DNA from: Bacteroidaceae bacterium
GTDB taxonomy: Bacteria > Bacteroidota > Bacteroidia > Bacteroidales > Bacteroidaceae
DNA length: 64,000 bases
Direction: 5' to 3'
Assembly (NCBI GenBank): GCA_017646665.1
Contig: JAGCMB010000029.1
Span: forward strand, 1 to 64,000
The position numbers and the translations under genes are program-made. This document shows, piece by piece, positions 46,140 through 55,157 of this stretch. Every line of letters starts with the position of its first letter. The first letter of the stretch is position 1. Below the pieces are notes generated by a model. The model did no database searches and was not told where the DNA came from. It saw only the letters and a list, made by a program, of their open reading frames with translations.

Positions 46140-48146
46140 ATGCTGAAACTTGTAGAACGCGACAGCTATTTGGCTCCGTACAGCTTGAGTATTGAAGGAC
46201 GTTATCAATATTTTGTAAATAGGGTAAAACAATTTACAAAGAACGGCCGTCAGACATTGTCCGATTTTGCATCGGGTTATCTTTACTTCGGTTTGCATCG
46301 CACCTCGACGGGGTGGGTGTTCCGCGAGTGGGCTCCTAATGCCAAGAAGATAGTTCTCATAGGCGACTTCTCTAATTGGGAAGAACTCCCGGAGTATGAA
46401 CTTAAACCACTTGCCGGTGGAGTGTGGGAAAGAAAAATGCCTAAGAAAGCACTCTCTCACGGACAACATTACAAAATGAAGGTCTATTGGGATGGTGGCT
46501 GTGGCGAGCGCATTCCTGCTTGGGTGCGTAGAGTAGTACAGGATGAGGCTACAAAAATATTCAGCGCACAGGTGTGGGCTCCCGAACAGGAGTATGAATT
46601 CAAAAATAAGAAATTCCAGCCAAAGAACACTCCTCTTTTAATTTATGAGTGCCACATTGGTATGGCACAGGAAGAGGAAAAGGTGGGTACATATCGCGAG
46701 TTCCGCGAAAAGGTACTTCCCCGTGTCGCTGCCGACGGCTACAACTGTATTCAGATAATGGCAATTCAGGAGCATCCCTATTACGGCAGCTTTGGCTATC
46801 ACGTGTCAAACTTCTTTGCGGCATCATCACGTTTTGGTACCCCTGAAGAACTTAAGGAACTTATCGATGCGGCTCACGGAATGGGTATTGCGGTGATTAT
46901 GGACCTTGTACACTCTCATGCTGTAAAGAACGAGAACGAAGGTCTTGGTTTGCTCGATGGTGACCCTGCACAGTACTTCTATGGCGATGACAAGCGTGTC
47001 CATAGCGCGTGGGATTCTTTATGCTTCGACTATGGCAAGAATGAGGTTGTCCACTTCCTGCTCTCCAACTGCAAATATTGGCTCGAAGAGTTCAAGTTCG
47101 ATGGTTTCCGTTTCGATGGAGTTACCTCTATGATATATTATAGCCACGGCTTGGGCGAATCATTCTGCAGCTATGCCGACTATTACAATGCAGGCCAGAA
47201 TGGTGATGCAATATGTTATCTTACCCTTGCAAACAAACTTATACACGAACTTAATCCAAAGGCAATAACTATTGCCGAAGAGGTTTCCGGAATGCCAGGC
47301 CTTGCTGCGCCCATCGAAGATGGTGGATATGGCTTCAACTACCGTATGGCAATGAATATCCCCGATTTCTGGATAAAGATAATCAAGGAACGTAAGGACG
47401 AGGACTGGAAACCATCAGAAATCTTCTGGGAACTCACAAACCGTCGTAAGGACGAAAAGACAATATCGTATGCCGAGAGCCACGACCAGGCACTTGTGGG
47501 TGACAAGACAATAATATTCCGCCTTGTTGACTCAGATATGTACTGGCACTTCAATCGTGGCGACGAGACATATATGGTGTCGCGCGGTATTGCTCTTCAC
47601 AAGATGATACGCCTTATGACACTCTCTACCATCAATGGTGGCTACCTTAACTTTATGGGCAACGAGTTCGGTCATCCCGAATGGATTGACTTCCCACGCG
47701 AAGGTAACGGATGGAGTCACAAATATGCCCGCCGTCAGTGGAGTCTGGTCGATAACCCAGCCTATAATTACACGTTGCTGGGTGAATTTGACAAGGCAAT
47801 GGTTGAAATGATTGGCAGTGTGCGCAACTTCCAGAATCGTCCTGTACAGGAAGTATGGCACAATGATGGCGACCAAATTCTGGCGTTCTCTCGTAAGGAT
47901 TTGATATTTGTGTTTAATTTCAGTCCCAACCGCTCGTTTACCGATTATGGCTTGCTCGTTCCCGAGGGCTCATATTCAATAGTCTTGAATACCGATGCCG
48001 AGCGTTTTGGCGGTAATGCGCTTGTTGATGAAACACAGACCCACTTTACACAGTATGACAAACTTCACGCACGACGCAAGAAGGGGTGGTTGATGTTGTA
48101 TCTGCCTGCACGCACTGCGTTAGTGTTGAAAAAGAATAAAGAATGA
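46140..48146 (+). CDS. glgB: 1,4-alpha-glucan branching enzyme, eukaryote-like type
   Basis: A protein of 668 residues that introduces alpha-1,6 branches into glycogen. An N-terminal CBM48 domain (GLHRTSTGWVFREWAPNAKKIVLIGDFSNW) precedes a GH13 barrel with MDLVHSHAVKNE, GFRFDGVTSMIYYSHG (nucleophile Asp), ITIAEEVSGMPGLA (acid Glu) and YAESHDQALVG; a C-terminal beta domain ends in ARTALVLKK. The motif spellings resemble eukaryotic branching enzymes more than E. coli GlgB. The next gene starts within its last codons. Confidence 0.96.
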   Translation: MLKLVERDSYLAPYSLSIEGRYQYFVNRVKQFTKNGRQTLSDFASGYLYFGLHRTSTGWVFREWAPNAKKIVLIGDFSNWEELPEYELKPLAGGVWERKMPKKALSHGQHYKMKVYWDGGCGERIPAWVRRVVQDEATKIFSAQVWAPEQEYEFKNKKFQPKNTPLLIYECHIGMAQEEEKVGTYREFREKVLPRVAADGYNCIQIMAIQEHPYYGSFGYHVSNFFAASSRFGTPEELKELIDAAHGMGIAVIMDLVHSHAVKNENEGLGLLDGDPAQYFYGDDKRVHSAWDSLCFDYGKNEVVHFLLSNCKYWLEEFKFDGFRFDGVTSMIYYSHGLGESFCSYADYYNAGQNGDAICYLTLANKLIHELNPKAITIAEEVSGMPGLAAPIEDGGYGFNYRMAMNIPDFWIKIIKERKDEDWKPSEIFWELTNRRKDEKTISYAESHDQALVGDKTIIFRLVDSDMYWHFNRGDETYMVSRGIALHKMIRLMTLSTINGGYLNFMGNEFGHPEWIDFPREGNGWSHKYARRQWSLVDNPAYNYTLLGEFDKAMVEMIGSVRNFQNRPVQEVWHNDGDQILAFSRKDLIFVFNFSPNRSFTDYGLLVPEGSYSIVLNTDAERFGGNALVDETQTHFTQYDKLHARRKKGWLMLYLPARTALVLKKNKE

Positions 48147-49297
48147 GAAATAGTGGAGAAAAACGCTTGCAAAGAGTCGTGGCAATAACTTGTGCCACGC
48201 TCTTTGCTGTTTTTGCTTTTTTGTTTGTTGCGGAGTATCAAGCCCCATTGCTCGAGGCTTTTTATAACGAGGTAGCGACTGGAAAACTCGATTACAATGC
48301 GTATTTAGTCGGAGGAGTAGTGTCGCTGCTGCTCACATCGCTTGCTCTATGGCTTAACCGTTTGGCAAAATTCCGTCGTGAGTGGACTGCGTTTGCTTAT
48401 CTGCCGTCAGCCCTAATTTTGGCTTTTATCACAGATATTGATCGCGGACTCTACACCGGATGTACAACATCCTATTCGTGGATATTTATCTTTGTATCAG
48501 GTTTTGCAGTATATGGCTTTATGGCATTTATACTCCGCAAAATACTGTTCGAGAAGATAAAGGACGTTACAATGGTTACCAATAGGGTGCTTTGGCGTAA
48601 TATGATACTATTGGTGATGCTGATGTTGCTTGTGGGAACGCTATCCAACAGTGAAGAGAATTTCAAACGCGAAACTCTTGTTATGTCGCATTACAATAAA
48701 GGTGACACAGACAAGGCCTTGCGTGTGGGCTTGACATCGCTCGATGCATCACACGAACTCACAGCAATGCGTGCCTATATACTTTCTTCCTGTGATAAAC
48801 TGGGTGAACATATCTTTGAATATCCGCAATATTATGCGTCGGAGGGTTTGTTGCCACCTGCTGAACGTACCTCTCCGCTTGTTCCCGACAGTGTTTACTC
48901 ACTGCTTGGAACAATGCCGGTGAACGATGAAACAGCACTCGACTTTTTTTCTCGTCTGGCACACACCGATTCGGCAACCCAGCTACATAAGAATTATTAT
49001 CTGACATCGTTGCTCTTGGAGAAACAACTGATTGAGTTTAAGAGTGAGGTCTTGCAACTCTATGGTCCAGCGGCTGTAGATTCATTGCCTAAGCACTACC
49101 GCGAAGCATTAATGCTCTATGCCGATATTGCCGACCCGGCCGATGTTACTTTTGAGCTGAACGACACGGTTATGCGTGGTAAACTCAATGACCTCCGCTC
49201 GCTGGAGGCAAAATATGATGAGTTTTTTGTACGTGGTAATTATGTCCGTTTGCTTTATGGAAATACATATTGGTGGTATTTCATATATTCAAATTGA
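48143..49297 (+). CDS. Multi-pass membrane protein, unknown (possibly DUF6057)
   Basis: A protein of 384 residues. Five hydrophobic segments lie in the first 180 residues (about 13-31, 50-68, 80-96, 108-130, 150-165); the rest is a soluble helical domain (KGDTDKALRVGLTSLDASHEL, FFSRLAHTDSATQLHKNYYL) that looks like helical repeats. A relation to the DUF6057 family is possible but uncertain. It overlaps glgB by 4 nt, so it is translationally coupled. Confidence 0.75.
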   Translation: MRNSGEKRLQRVVAITCATLFAVFAFLFVAEYQAPLLEAFYNEVATGKLDYNAYLVGGVVSLLLTSLALWLNRLAKFRREWTAFAYLPSALILAFITDIDRGLYTGCTTSYSWIFIFVSGFAVYGFMAFILRKILFEKIKDVTMVTNRVLWRNMILLVMLMLLVGTLSNSEENFKRETLVMSHYNKGDTDKALRVGLTSLDASHELTAMRAYILSSCDKLGEHIFEYPQYYASEGLLPPAERTSPLVPDSVYSLLGTMPVNDETALDFFSRLAHTDSATQLHKNYYLTSLLLEKQLIEFKSEVLQLYGPAAVDSLPKHYREALMLYADIADPADVTFELNDTVMRGKLNDLRSLEAKYDEFFVRGNYVRLLYGNTYWWYFIYSN

Positions 49298-49380
49298 ACT
49301 ATGATTAAATTAGGGAGTTTTGTAGTGTGAAAACCCGTGAACGTTGAAAAGTTTTCGTTTTGCCCCGTTTATTCCTGAAA

Positions 49381-49440
49381 TAATTTTGCATACATTAAAA
49401 ATGTAATTTATATTTGCATTACTCTCGAATGGAGAGTAAT
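49381..49440 (+). promoter_or_regulatory. Orphan promoter elements followed by a hairpin
   Basis: TAATTTTG (49381-49388) and TATATTTG (49409-49416) are both full TAnnTTTG matches, but no gene follows on this strand. ATTACTCTC and GAGAGTAAT form a hairpin at 49419-49440, with a T-run near 49450. They may be the start of a very short RNA, or the leftover control region of a gene lost when the repeats to the right arrived. Confidence 0.4.
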
Positions 49441-49483
49441 GATAGTATAGTTTTTTCTTAGTTGTTTAGTAAATGTTGGAAGT

Positions 49484-49538
49484 ATCTCTTTGTGAAAAGG
49501 GGTACTTCTTTTTTTGTGAAAAGAAGTACCCCTTTCGC
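49484..49538. repeat. GAAGTACCCC-type repeat units
   Basis: GGGGTACTTCT (49499-49509 region) and AGAAGTACCCC (49522-49532) face each other, forming an inverted repeat. The unit GTGAAAAGAAGTACCCCTTT recurs as a direct repeat near 49747-49765 and in variant form (AAGCACCCCTTT) near 49632-49646, each time directly before a hairpin element or its relic. Confidence 0.7.
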
Positions 49539-49539
49539 T

Positions 49540-49611
49540 AACACAGCCAGCAGTTGGTCGCGAGCAGCGCAGACAAAGTTTGCGCCTCGCGGGGTGCGAT
49601 TAGGCTGTGTT
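49540..49611 (+). repeat. 72-nt structured hairpin element, copy 2
   Basis: Outer stem AACACAGCC (49540-49548) with GGCTGTGTT (49603-49611); 11-nt junction AGCAGTTGGTC; middle stem GCGAG (49560-49564) with CTCGC (49586-49590); CA bulge; inner stem GCGCAGA (49567-49573) with TTTGCGC (49579-49585); 12-nt junction GGGGTGCGATTA. Same architecture as at 926-997 with different stem sequences. GGCAAAA follows. Confidence 0.8.
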
Positions 49612-49650
49612 GGCAAAATGGAGAAAAAGAAAAGAAGCACCCCTTTCGCT

Positions 49651-49722
49651 AAAGCACGCAGCAAATTGTCAAGCGTGGCATAGCCGCAGGTTATGCCGCT
49701 TGGGTTGCGATAAGCGTGCTTT
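49651..49722 (+). repeat. 72-nt structured hairpin element, copy 3
   Basis: Outer stem AAAGCACGC (49651-49659) with GCGTGCTTT (49714-49722); 11-nt junction AGCAAATTGTC; middle stem AAGCG (49671-49675) with CGCTT (49697-49701); TG bulge; inner stem GCATA (49678-49682) with TATGC (49692-49696) plus a G-T pair; 12-nt junction GGGTTGCGATAA. GGCAAAA follows, as in copy 2. Confidence 0.8.
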
Positions 49723-49765
49723 GGCAAAAGCACCTTATCTTTTTTGTGAAAAGAAGTACCCCTTT

Positions 49766-49815
49766 AGACGACGCTTGTCGCGATAGGTCGCACGTAGGTC
49801 GCGGCCAGCGAGCTG
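49766..49815 (+). repeat. Degenerate copy of the hairpin element
   Basis: After another GAAGTACCCCTTT unit, GCGATAGGTCGCACG (matching the 5' junction and middle stem of copy 1) runs directly into TAGGTCGCG (matching the 3' junction), as if the inner stem had been deleted. The outer stem no longer pairs clearly. Confidence 0.4.
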
Positions 49816-49832
49816 AAGATAACTTGATATAT

Positions 49833-51275
49833 CTACTTTTTCAGCGAAAACTCAAATCTTAAACCTCCATTGAGACGATTTGTAACACTGATGTTACCAC
49901 CGTGAAATTGAACTGCGTGTTTTACGATGGCAAGGCCAAGTCCCGTTCCACCCATTCGGCGTGAACGTCCTTTGTCAACTCGGTAGAACCTTTCAAATAG
50001 ACGAGGAAGCTGTTTTTCGTCAACACCACAACCGTCATCCTCAAAACAAATCCTGCATAGCTCCTCGTTGTTCTCAAGCAAAGATATATATATGTTTCTG
50101 CCACCAGAATATGCTATGGCATTTTCTGTGAGGTTACGGAAAATAGAACCAATCAATGATGGATTACCGTCAACAACAACCTGCTCATTGAAATTGCTGT
50201 GCAATGTAAAACGTTCCTCTTCGGGTACAATAGCCAAATCATCTGCAATCTCATTGATTATATTATTGATATCAACCGCCTCTTTGCTTATTAGTTGACT
50301 TCCATCTTCCATACGGGTTATTAGTGAAACATCGCCCAACAGTCTGCGCAGACGCTCGTTGTTTGTATAACATCTCTCTATGAGTTCTTGACGTTTCTCC
50401 TCACTTATGTTAATGCCCGAAAGAAGCGTTTCCAAACACACCTGTATGGAAGCAACCGGAGTTTTCAGCTCGTGATTGATGTTGTTGGTAAGTTGTCGCT
50501 TAATGCGTATTTTATCCTGTTCTTCGCGCATAGCCGCTTCGTGGGCTATATCCCTGTCCTTTATAGTCTGTTTCCATTGTGCATATAACTGTACAATATG
50601 GCTTGATATGGAACCCAACTCATCGTTGGGGAAAGGCTCATCCTCATCGAATGGCTCTCCCTTTTCGGCCTTTGCTGCAAAACGGTTGAGTCGCTCAATA
50701 TTCTTGCCCAGTCGACGTGTGGCAAAATATGCAAGAATACTCATTGCAAGGCTCACGGCAATCATCACCCCAAGGAATGTCCAATCGGCACGCAAGACCT
50801 CGCGCAAGGAGTCGGAGTAGGGGATTGCCGTACGTATAATAAGCTCTTTCCCTTTTGTCGCCGAATAGAAATATTCTCGTCCGTCACTTGCCGATTGTCG
50901 TCCAATGTGATATGCCGAACCTTTTTTTAGTGAACCTGCAATTTCGGGACGTAAAAGGTGATTGTTGAGTGAGTCGAGTGGTAGCATATTGTCATACACC
51001 ACATCGCCTGAATGGGTGATGACAGAAATTCGCAACTCTTCAAAAGGATGTTCGATGGATTTGATATGCATCTCGTATGCCCCGCCATTTTCTATCGTTT
51101 TCAACAGATAGCTGTTATACAGTTGCAATTGGGCATTCAAGAAATCCGATTTGTATTGTTTCTCTCTGAAATATTGAAAGCCTATAAAGCATAATATTAT
51201 TGTCCACGAGAAGGCTATCAGCATCAAGAACAGCCGCCTGTGGTATGATAATCTAATCACGGAAGCCATAACCAA
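49833..51275 (-). CDS. PhoR-like sensor histidine kinase
   Basis: A protein of 480 residues (a start two codons later at 51269 is equally good). Two membrane helices (about 13-32 and 167-185) enclose a periplasmic sensor of about 130 residues. A HAMP-like linker (RFAAKAEKGEPF) precedes the H-box NINHELKTPVASIQVCLETLL with the phospho-His, then the N-box RNLTENAIAYSGG, and the G boxes DDGCGV and MGGTGLGLAIVKHAV. It overlaps the regulator gene by 23 nt. Its place beside a porin-pst locus with Pho boxes suggests the phosphate sensor PhoR. Confidence 0.88.
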   Translation of the reverse strand: MVMASVIRLSYHRRLFLMLIAFSWTIILCFIGFQYFREKQYKSDFLNAQLQLYNSYLLKTIENGGAYEMHIKSIEHPFEELRISVITHSGDVVYDNMLPLDSLNNHLLRPEIAGSLKKGSAYHIGRQSASDGREYFYSATKGKELIIRTAIPYSDSLREVLRADWTFLGVMIAVSLAMSILAYFATRRLGKNIERLNRFAAKAEKGEPFDEDEPFPNDELGSISSHIVQLYAQWKQTIKDRDIAHEAAMREEQDKIRIKRQLTNNINHELKTPVASIQVCLETLLSGINISEEKRQELIERCYTNNERLRRLLGDVSLITRMEDGSQLISKEAVDINNIINEIADDLAIVPEEERFTLHSNFNEQVVVDGNPSLIGSIFRNLTENAIAYSGGRNIYISLLENNEELCRICFEDDGCGVDEKQLPRLFERFYRVDKGRSRRMGGTGLGLAIVKHAVQFHGGNISVTNRLNGGLRFEFSLKK

Positions 51276-51951
51276 AACCTGAACGTGTTACAATATATGA
51301 ACCATATGCACCAATCTTGGAGCGCAAACGGGTGATGTTTACATCTATGGTACGGTCGAGCACCACAACCTCATCGCTCCATACACGGCTGAGAATCTGT
51401 TCACGGGAGAGTATCTTCCCACGGTGCGAAATAAGATAGGCCAGTAACTCGAACTCCTTGCGGGCAAGCTTTATCTCTTCGCCATCCACAATGCAACGTT
51501 TGAATTCCAAGTCAAGTTGCAAGCCTTCGACTTGCAGGATATTCGTCTTTTCTGTTTGTGTACCCTTTCCTTTGTGTCCGGATGTACGTCGCAGCACGCT
51601 CTTGACTCTTGCAATGACGTTGCGCACTGTATAGGGCTTCATAATGTAGTCATCGGCACCAATGTTTAGCCCCATAATCATATCGTCCTCGCTGTCGCGC
51701 GCTGTGCAGAAGATGATTGGTATGTCGGCTGTCGTTATATCGGCCTTCATCATTTTCGCCATCTTTATGCCACTTATTTCTCCCATCATAATATCAAGGA
51801 GAATGAGTGAATAGCTCTTGAGGTCAAGTGTCAGGGCTTCTTCGGCGCTGAATGCAATGTCCACATCGTATCCCTCGTTTTCGAGGTTCAGTTTGAGCAC
51901 CTCGCATAGAGTCTCCTCATCGTCCACAATCAATATACGTTCTGTTGCCAT
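51253..51951 (-). CDS. PhoB-like response regulator (OmpR family)
   Basis: A protein of 232 residues. The receiver domain has the acidic pair DDEE near residue 10, the phospho-acceptor Asp in SLILLDIMMGE, a Thr in IIFCTARD and the Lys in DDYIMKPYT. The C-terminal winged helix contains KEFELLAYLISHRGKILSREQIL and VDVNITRLRSKIG. It is divergently transcribed from the porin gene; the array of PhoB-like half-sites in between makes PhoB the best assignment. Confidence 0.9.
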   Translation of the reverse strand: MATERILIVDDEETLCEVLKLNLENEGYDVDIAFSAEEALTLDLKSYSLILLDIMMGEISGIKMAKMMKADITTADIPIIFCTARDSEDDMIMGLNIGADDYIMKPYTVRNVIARVKSVLRRTSGHKGKGTQTEKTNILQVEGLQLDLEFKRCIVDGEEIKLARKEFELLAYLISHRGKILSREQILSRVWSDEVVVLDRTIDVNITRLRSKIGAYGSYIVTRSGFGYGFRD

Positions 51952-51973
51952 ATACTCATATATTATACTGTTG

Positions 51974-51981
51974 CAAAAATA
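51974..51981 (-). promoter_or_regulatory. Promoter (-7 element) of the regulator-kinase operon
   Basis: Read leftward TATTTTTG, a full match to TAnnTTTG, 22 nt before the start of the regulator gene. Confidence 0.65.
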
Positions 51982-52029
51982 GGGAGAAAAACCGAACTTG
52001 TGATTACATCAACTGATATTTAATAAAAA

Positions 52030-52112
52030 TGTAACATTTATCACTGTAACAACCTTTCAACCGCTTCTTAACCTTTATGTAACATTTATGAAACCTCTTC
52101 CCCATACCTTTG
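52030..52112 (+). promoter_or_regulatory. Pho-box array and promoter of the porin-pst operon
   Basis: Five 7-bp half-sites repeat at exactly 11 bp: TGTAACA (52045), TTCAACC (52056), CTTAACC (52067), TGTAACA (52078), TGAAACC (52089). Another TGTAACA lies at 52030, out of phase. The last half-site ends 9 nt before the -7 element TACCTTTG (52105-52112). Seven-bp direct repeats with 4-bp gaps next to the -10 region are the known layout of PhoB sites in E. coli; the base sequence differs. All half-sites point towards the porin gene. Confidence 0.85.
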
Positions 52113-52214
52113 CCATCGAAAAGTTAAAGGGCAACAAATGTTATTGCGGGAGAAGGCTAGCATCTCAAGTAGCGGTATATGTTCTCTGTAAATAAGAAAA
52201 CAATTTAAAAGACT

Positions 52215-53195
52215 ATGAAAACAAAATTTATTTTAGCAGGCATTTTGGCCTGCATCGGTATCGCTGTACAGGCACAGGATGCTAAAGTCGAAGACCCCAA
52301 AGGTAAAGCAATTGTACAGGTGTTCGGAAATTTAAATGCCGGCTTCAGCAGTGGCGATGTGAATGTCGGGTTTGATTTGGAACGTAGTTACATCGGTTAC
52401 GAGTACAAGCTCGCTCAAGGCTTTTCTGTAAAAGGCGTAATGGATATTGGTAAGTCCGGCGATGTCAGCGACTACCAACGTATTGCTTACATTAAGAATG
52501 CAATGCTTTCGTGGAAAACGGGAAATCTGACATTGAACGCAGGTTTAATCTCAACCACTCAATTCAATTTTCAAGAGAAATTCTGGGGATACCGTTACAT
52601 AATGAAATCCTTCCAGGACATGTATAAGTTCGGTAGCAGTGCCGACCTTGGTATATCAGCCTCATACAAATTTGCCGACTGGATATCTGCCGATGCAATA
52701 ATCGTTAATGGCGAAGGATATAAAAAGATACAGAAAGGCAACGGCTTCAACTATGGTCTGGGTGCAACATTGACACCTGTCAAAGGGCTTCAGATACGTT
52801 TGTACGGTGGCTTGAATGATAGTGGCGAGAGTGGTAAGTCCGGTGTTGTGAATATGGCTGCTTTCATTGGCTACAAGAACGAAAATTTTAGTTTCGGCGC
52901 AGAGTATAACCATATGCTCAATGCTTCGGGCAAGGAGGGTAATGACCAATTCGGCTATTCGGTATTCGGCTCGGTGAATTTGCCAAAGAATGTATCATTG
53001 TATGCACGTTTCGATGATTTGTACTCAAAGGATAATTGGAATATATCAAAAGATGAGCAGGCCGCTATTGTAGGTGCGCAGTTCAAACTAGGAAAGTATG
53101 TCAAGATTGCTCCTAACTTCAGAATGAACTTGCCAAAGGTCGAGGGTGCTGAAAACAAGTATTCTGCATACGTCAGCTGTTACTTTGGGTTGTAG
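52215..53195 (+). CDS. Porin of the phosphate locus
   Basis: A protein of 326 residues with a signal peptide (MKTKFILAGILACIGIAVQAQ) followed by a beta-barrel pattern (GNLNAGFSSGDVNVGFDLERSYIGYEY, ... YSAYVSCYFGL, ending in aromatic residues). Probably an outer-membrane channel. The Pho-box array upstream and pstS 30 nt downstream point to phosphate uptake, as for OprP/OprO-type porins; specificity is inferred. Confidence 0.85.
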   Translation: MKTKFILAGILACIGIAVQAQDAKVEDPKGKAIVQVFGNLNAGFSSGDVNVGFDLERSYIGYEYKLAQGFSVKGVMDIGKSGDVSDYQRIAYIKNAMLSWKTGNLTLNAGLISTTQFNFQEKFWGYRYIMKSFQDMYKFGSSADLGISASYKFADWISADAIIVNGEGYKKIQKGNGFNYGLGATLTPVKGLQIRLYGGLNDSGESGKSGVVNMAAFIGYKNENFSFGAEYNHMLNASGKEGNDQFGYSVFGSVNLPKNVSLYARFDDLYSKDNWNISKDEQAAIVGAQFKLGKYVKIAPNFRMNLPKVEGAENKYSAYVSCYFGL

Positions 53196-53225
53196 AATAA
53201 ATAATGTTTAAAATTCAGGATTATT

Positions 53226-54287
53226 ATGAAAAAGATTTTTTCGTCAATTATGACATTGGCAGTTGCCCTCGCTATTATAGCTTGTGGCGGTAATTCAAAC
53301 GATGGTGGCCGTAATGCTCAGGAACTCTCAGGAGCAGGTGCAACATTCCCTCTTCCGTTCTATAATGTAGTGTTTGAGAACTTTTCTCAGGTAAACGGTG
53401 ATGCCGTTGCGTATGGTGGTATAGGTTCTGGTGGTGGTGTGCGTAACTTACGCGACAAAATTGTTGATTTTGCAGGTAGTGACGCTTTCCTTTCCGATAA
53501 GGAGATGGCAGAAATGAATCCGTTAATTCATGTTCCTACCTGTATGGGAGCTGTGGTTCTGGCATATAACCTTGACGGTGTAAGCGAACTCAAACTCTCG
53601 GGCGAGGTTATTGCCGACATTTTTGCAGGCAATATAAAGAAATGGAACGATGAGCGTTTGGTCGCTCTTAACCCCGATGCGACTCTTCCGGCTGAAGCTA
53701 TCATCCCTGTTTATCGTTCAGACGGCTCTGGTACAACATTTGTGTTCACTGACTATCTGACAAAGGTAAGCCCGATGTGGGCATCCAATTTCGGTGCCGG
53801 CAAGTCTGTCAACTTCCCTTCGGGTCAGGCAGCAAAGGGTAATCCCGGTGTGGCCGGTGTCATCAAGCAGACCAAGAACTCCATTGGTTATGTAGGCTCG
53901 GAGTATGCATTTGCTCAGAAGATTCCATACGCAAGAATCCGTAATTTGCGTGGTGAATTTGTTGAACCTAATGCTAATTCAATCTCTGCTGCCGCTTCGG
54001 GTGAAATCCCGGCTGATACTCGTTGTTCTATCACTAATTCTGATGTGGCAGGTGCTTATCCAATCTCAACCTTCACCTGGATGATTATCTACAAGGAACA
54101 AAACTACTCTGACCGCTCAATGGAGCAGGCTGTGGCGACGCTTGATCTTTTGCGGTATATCCTCTCTGACGAGGCACAGAACATTACCTCTGAGGTACAC
54201 TATGCACCGCTTCCTGCCAAGGCTAAAGAACTCAGCATAACAAATTTGAAGACCGTTACCTTTGATGGTGTGGCTATATTGCAATAA
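53226..54287 (+). CDS. pstS: Phosphate ABC transporter substrate-binding lipoprotein
   Basis: A protein of 353 residues with a lipoprotein signal (lipobox IIAC near Cys20). The mature protein has ELSGAGATFPLPFYNVVF, GSGGGVRNLRDKIVDFAGSD and YRSDGSGTTFVFTDYL, all PstS phosphate-binding motifs. First of the pstSCAB cluster. Confidence 0.96.
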   Translation: MKKIFSSIMTLAVALAIIACGGNSNDGGRNAQELSGAGATFPLPFYNVVFENFSQVNGDAVAYGGIGSGGGVRNLRDKIVDFAGSDAFLSDKEMAEMNPLIHVPTCMGAVVLAYNLDGVSELKLSGEVIADIFAGNIKKWNDERLVALNPDATLPAEAIIPVYRSDGSGTTFVFTDYLTKVSPMWASNFGAGKSVNFPSGQAAKGNPGVAGVIKQTKNSIGYVGSEYAFAQKIPYARIRNLRGEFVEPNANSISAAASGEIPADTRCSITNSDVAGAYPISTFTWMIIYKEQNYSDRSMEQAVATLDLLRYILSDEAQNITSEVHYAPLPAKAKELSITNLKTVTFDGVAILQ

Positions 54288-54296
54288 TAGAGGTCT

Positions 54297-55154
54297 ATGA
54301 ACGACAAGATATATAAAGTTATATTATTCATAGCTGCACTGATAATGCCGATAGTGTGCGGGGGCGTTGTTTACGCCCTCGTCACTGACGCCTATGAAGC
54401 GTTTGAGCATTTCGGGTTCTTTAAGTTTCTCACCTCTTCGGAGTGGAGCTATACCGAAGGTGCAGAACAATACGGTGCGTTGCCATTCATTACGGGTACA
54501 CTGATGACTACCTTGCTGGCGCTTATCTTCTGTATTCCTTTCTCTCTGCCCGTTGCACTATTCGTGGGCGAATATTTCAAAGGAACAAAGATTGCAGCTG
54601 TGCTTAGTACCGTAACAGACTTATTGGCGGGTATTCCTTCAATCATTTATGGTCTATGGGGGTTCTACACACTTCGTCCAATTATTATGACTCTCAATGT
54701 CTCGCCACAAGGCTCTGGTGTACTCACTGCTTCATTGGTACTGGCGATTATGATTGTGCCATACGCAGCTTCACTGAGTGCCGAGTTTATCAAGATGGTG
54801 CCGAACGACTTGAAAGAGGGGGCGTATAGTCTTGGTGCAACCCGTGCCGAGGTGGTACGTAAGGTGATTTTCCCCGTTGCAGGTTCGGGAATCTTTTCAT
54901 CCTATATTTTGGCGATTGGTCGTGCATTGGGTGAGACAATGACCGTTACGATGCTTATCGGAAATACCAACAACATTCCCGACTCAATAACCTCTACAGG
55001 AAACTCAATGGCATCCATTATTGCCAACCAGTTCGGTGAAGCGGATGGATTGAGACTCTCTTCTCTGATAGCGATAGGTTTTATCCTGTTCCTGATAACA
55101 GCCCTTATCAATATGGTAGGTAAGATTATGATTAGACGTGCAAGAATTGCTTAA
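54297..55154 (+). CDS. pstC: Phosphate ABC transporter permease PstC
   Basis: A protein of 285 residues with six predicted membrane helices. The coupling segment EFIKMVPNDLKEGAYSLGATRAEVVRKVIFPVA is the usual EAA loop; GRALGETMTVTMLIGN follows. It starts 9 nt after pstS. Confidence 0.95.
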   Translation: MNDKIYKVILFIAALIMPIVCGGVVYALVTDAYEAFEHFGFFKFLTSSEWSYTEGAEQYGALPFITGTLMTTLLALIFCIPFSLPVALFVGEYFKGTKIAAVLSTVTDLLAGIPSIIYGLWGFYTLRPIIMTLNVSPQGSGVLTASLVLAIMIVPYAASLSAEFIKMVPNDLKEGAYSLGATRAEVVRKVIFPVAGSGIFSSYILAIGRALGETMTVTMLIGNTNNIPDSITSTGNSMASIIANQFGEADGLRLSSLIAIGFILFLITALINMVGKIMIRRARIA

Positions 55155-55157
55155 CTT

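Noticed and set aside
49540-49722. The 72-nt elements as tRNA genes, because of their length
   Set aside because: The 9-bp outer stem, nested single-arm layout and lack of a T-loop motif exclude a cloverleaf.
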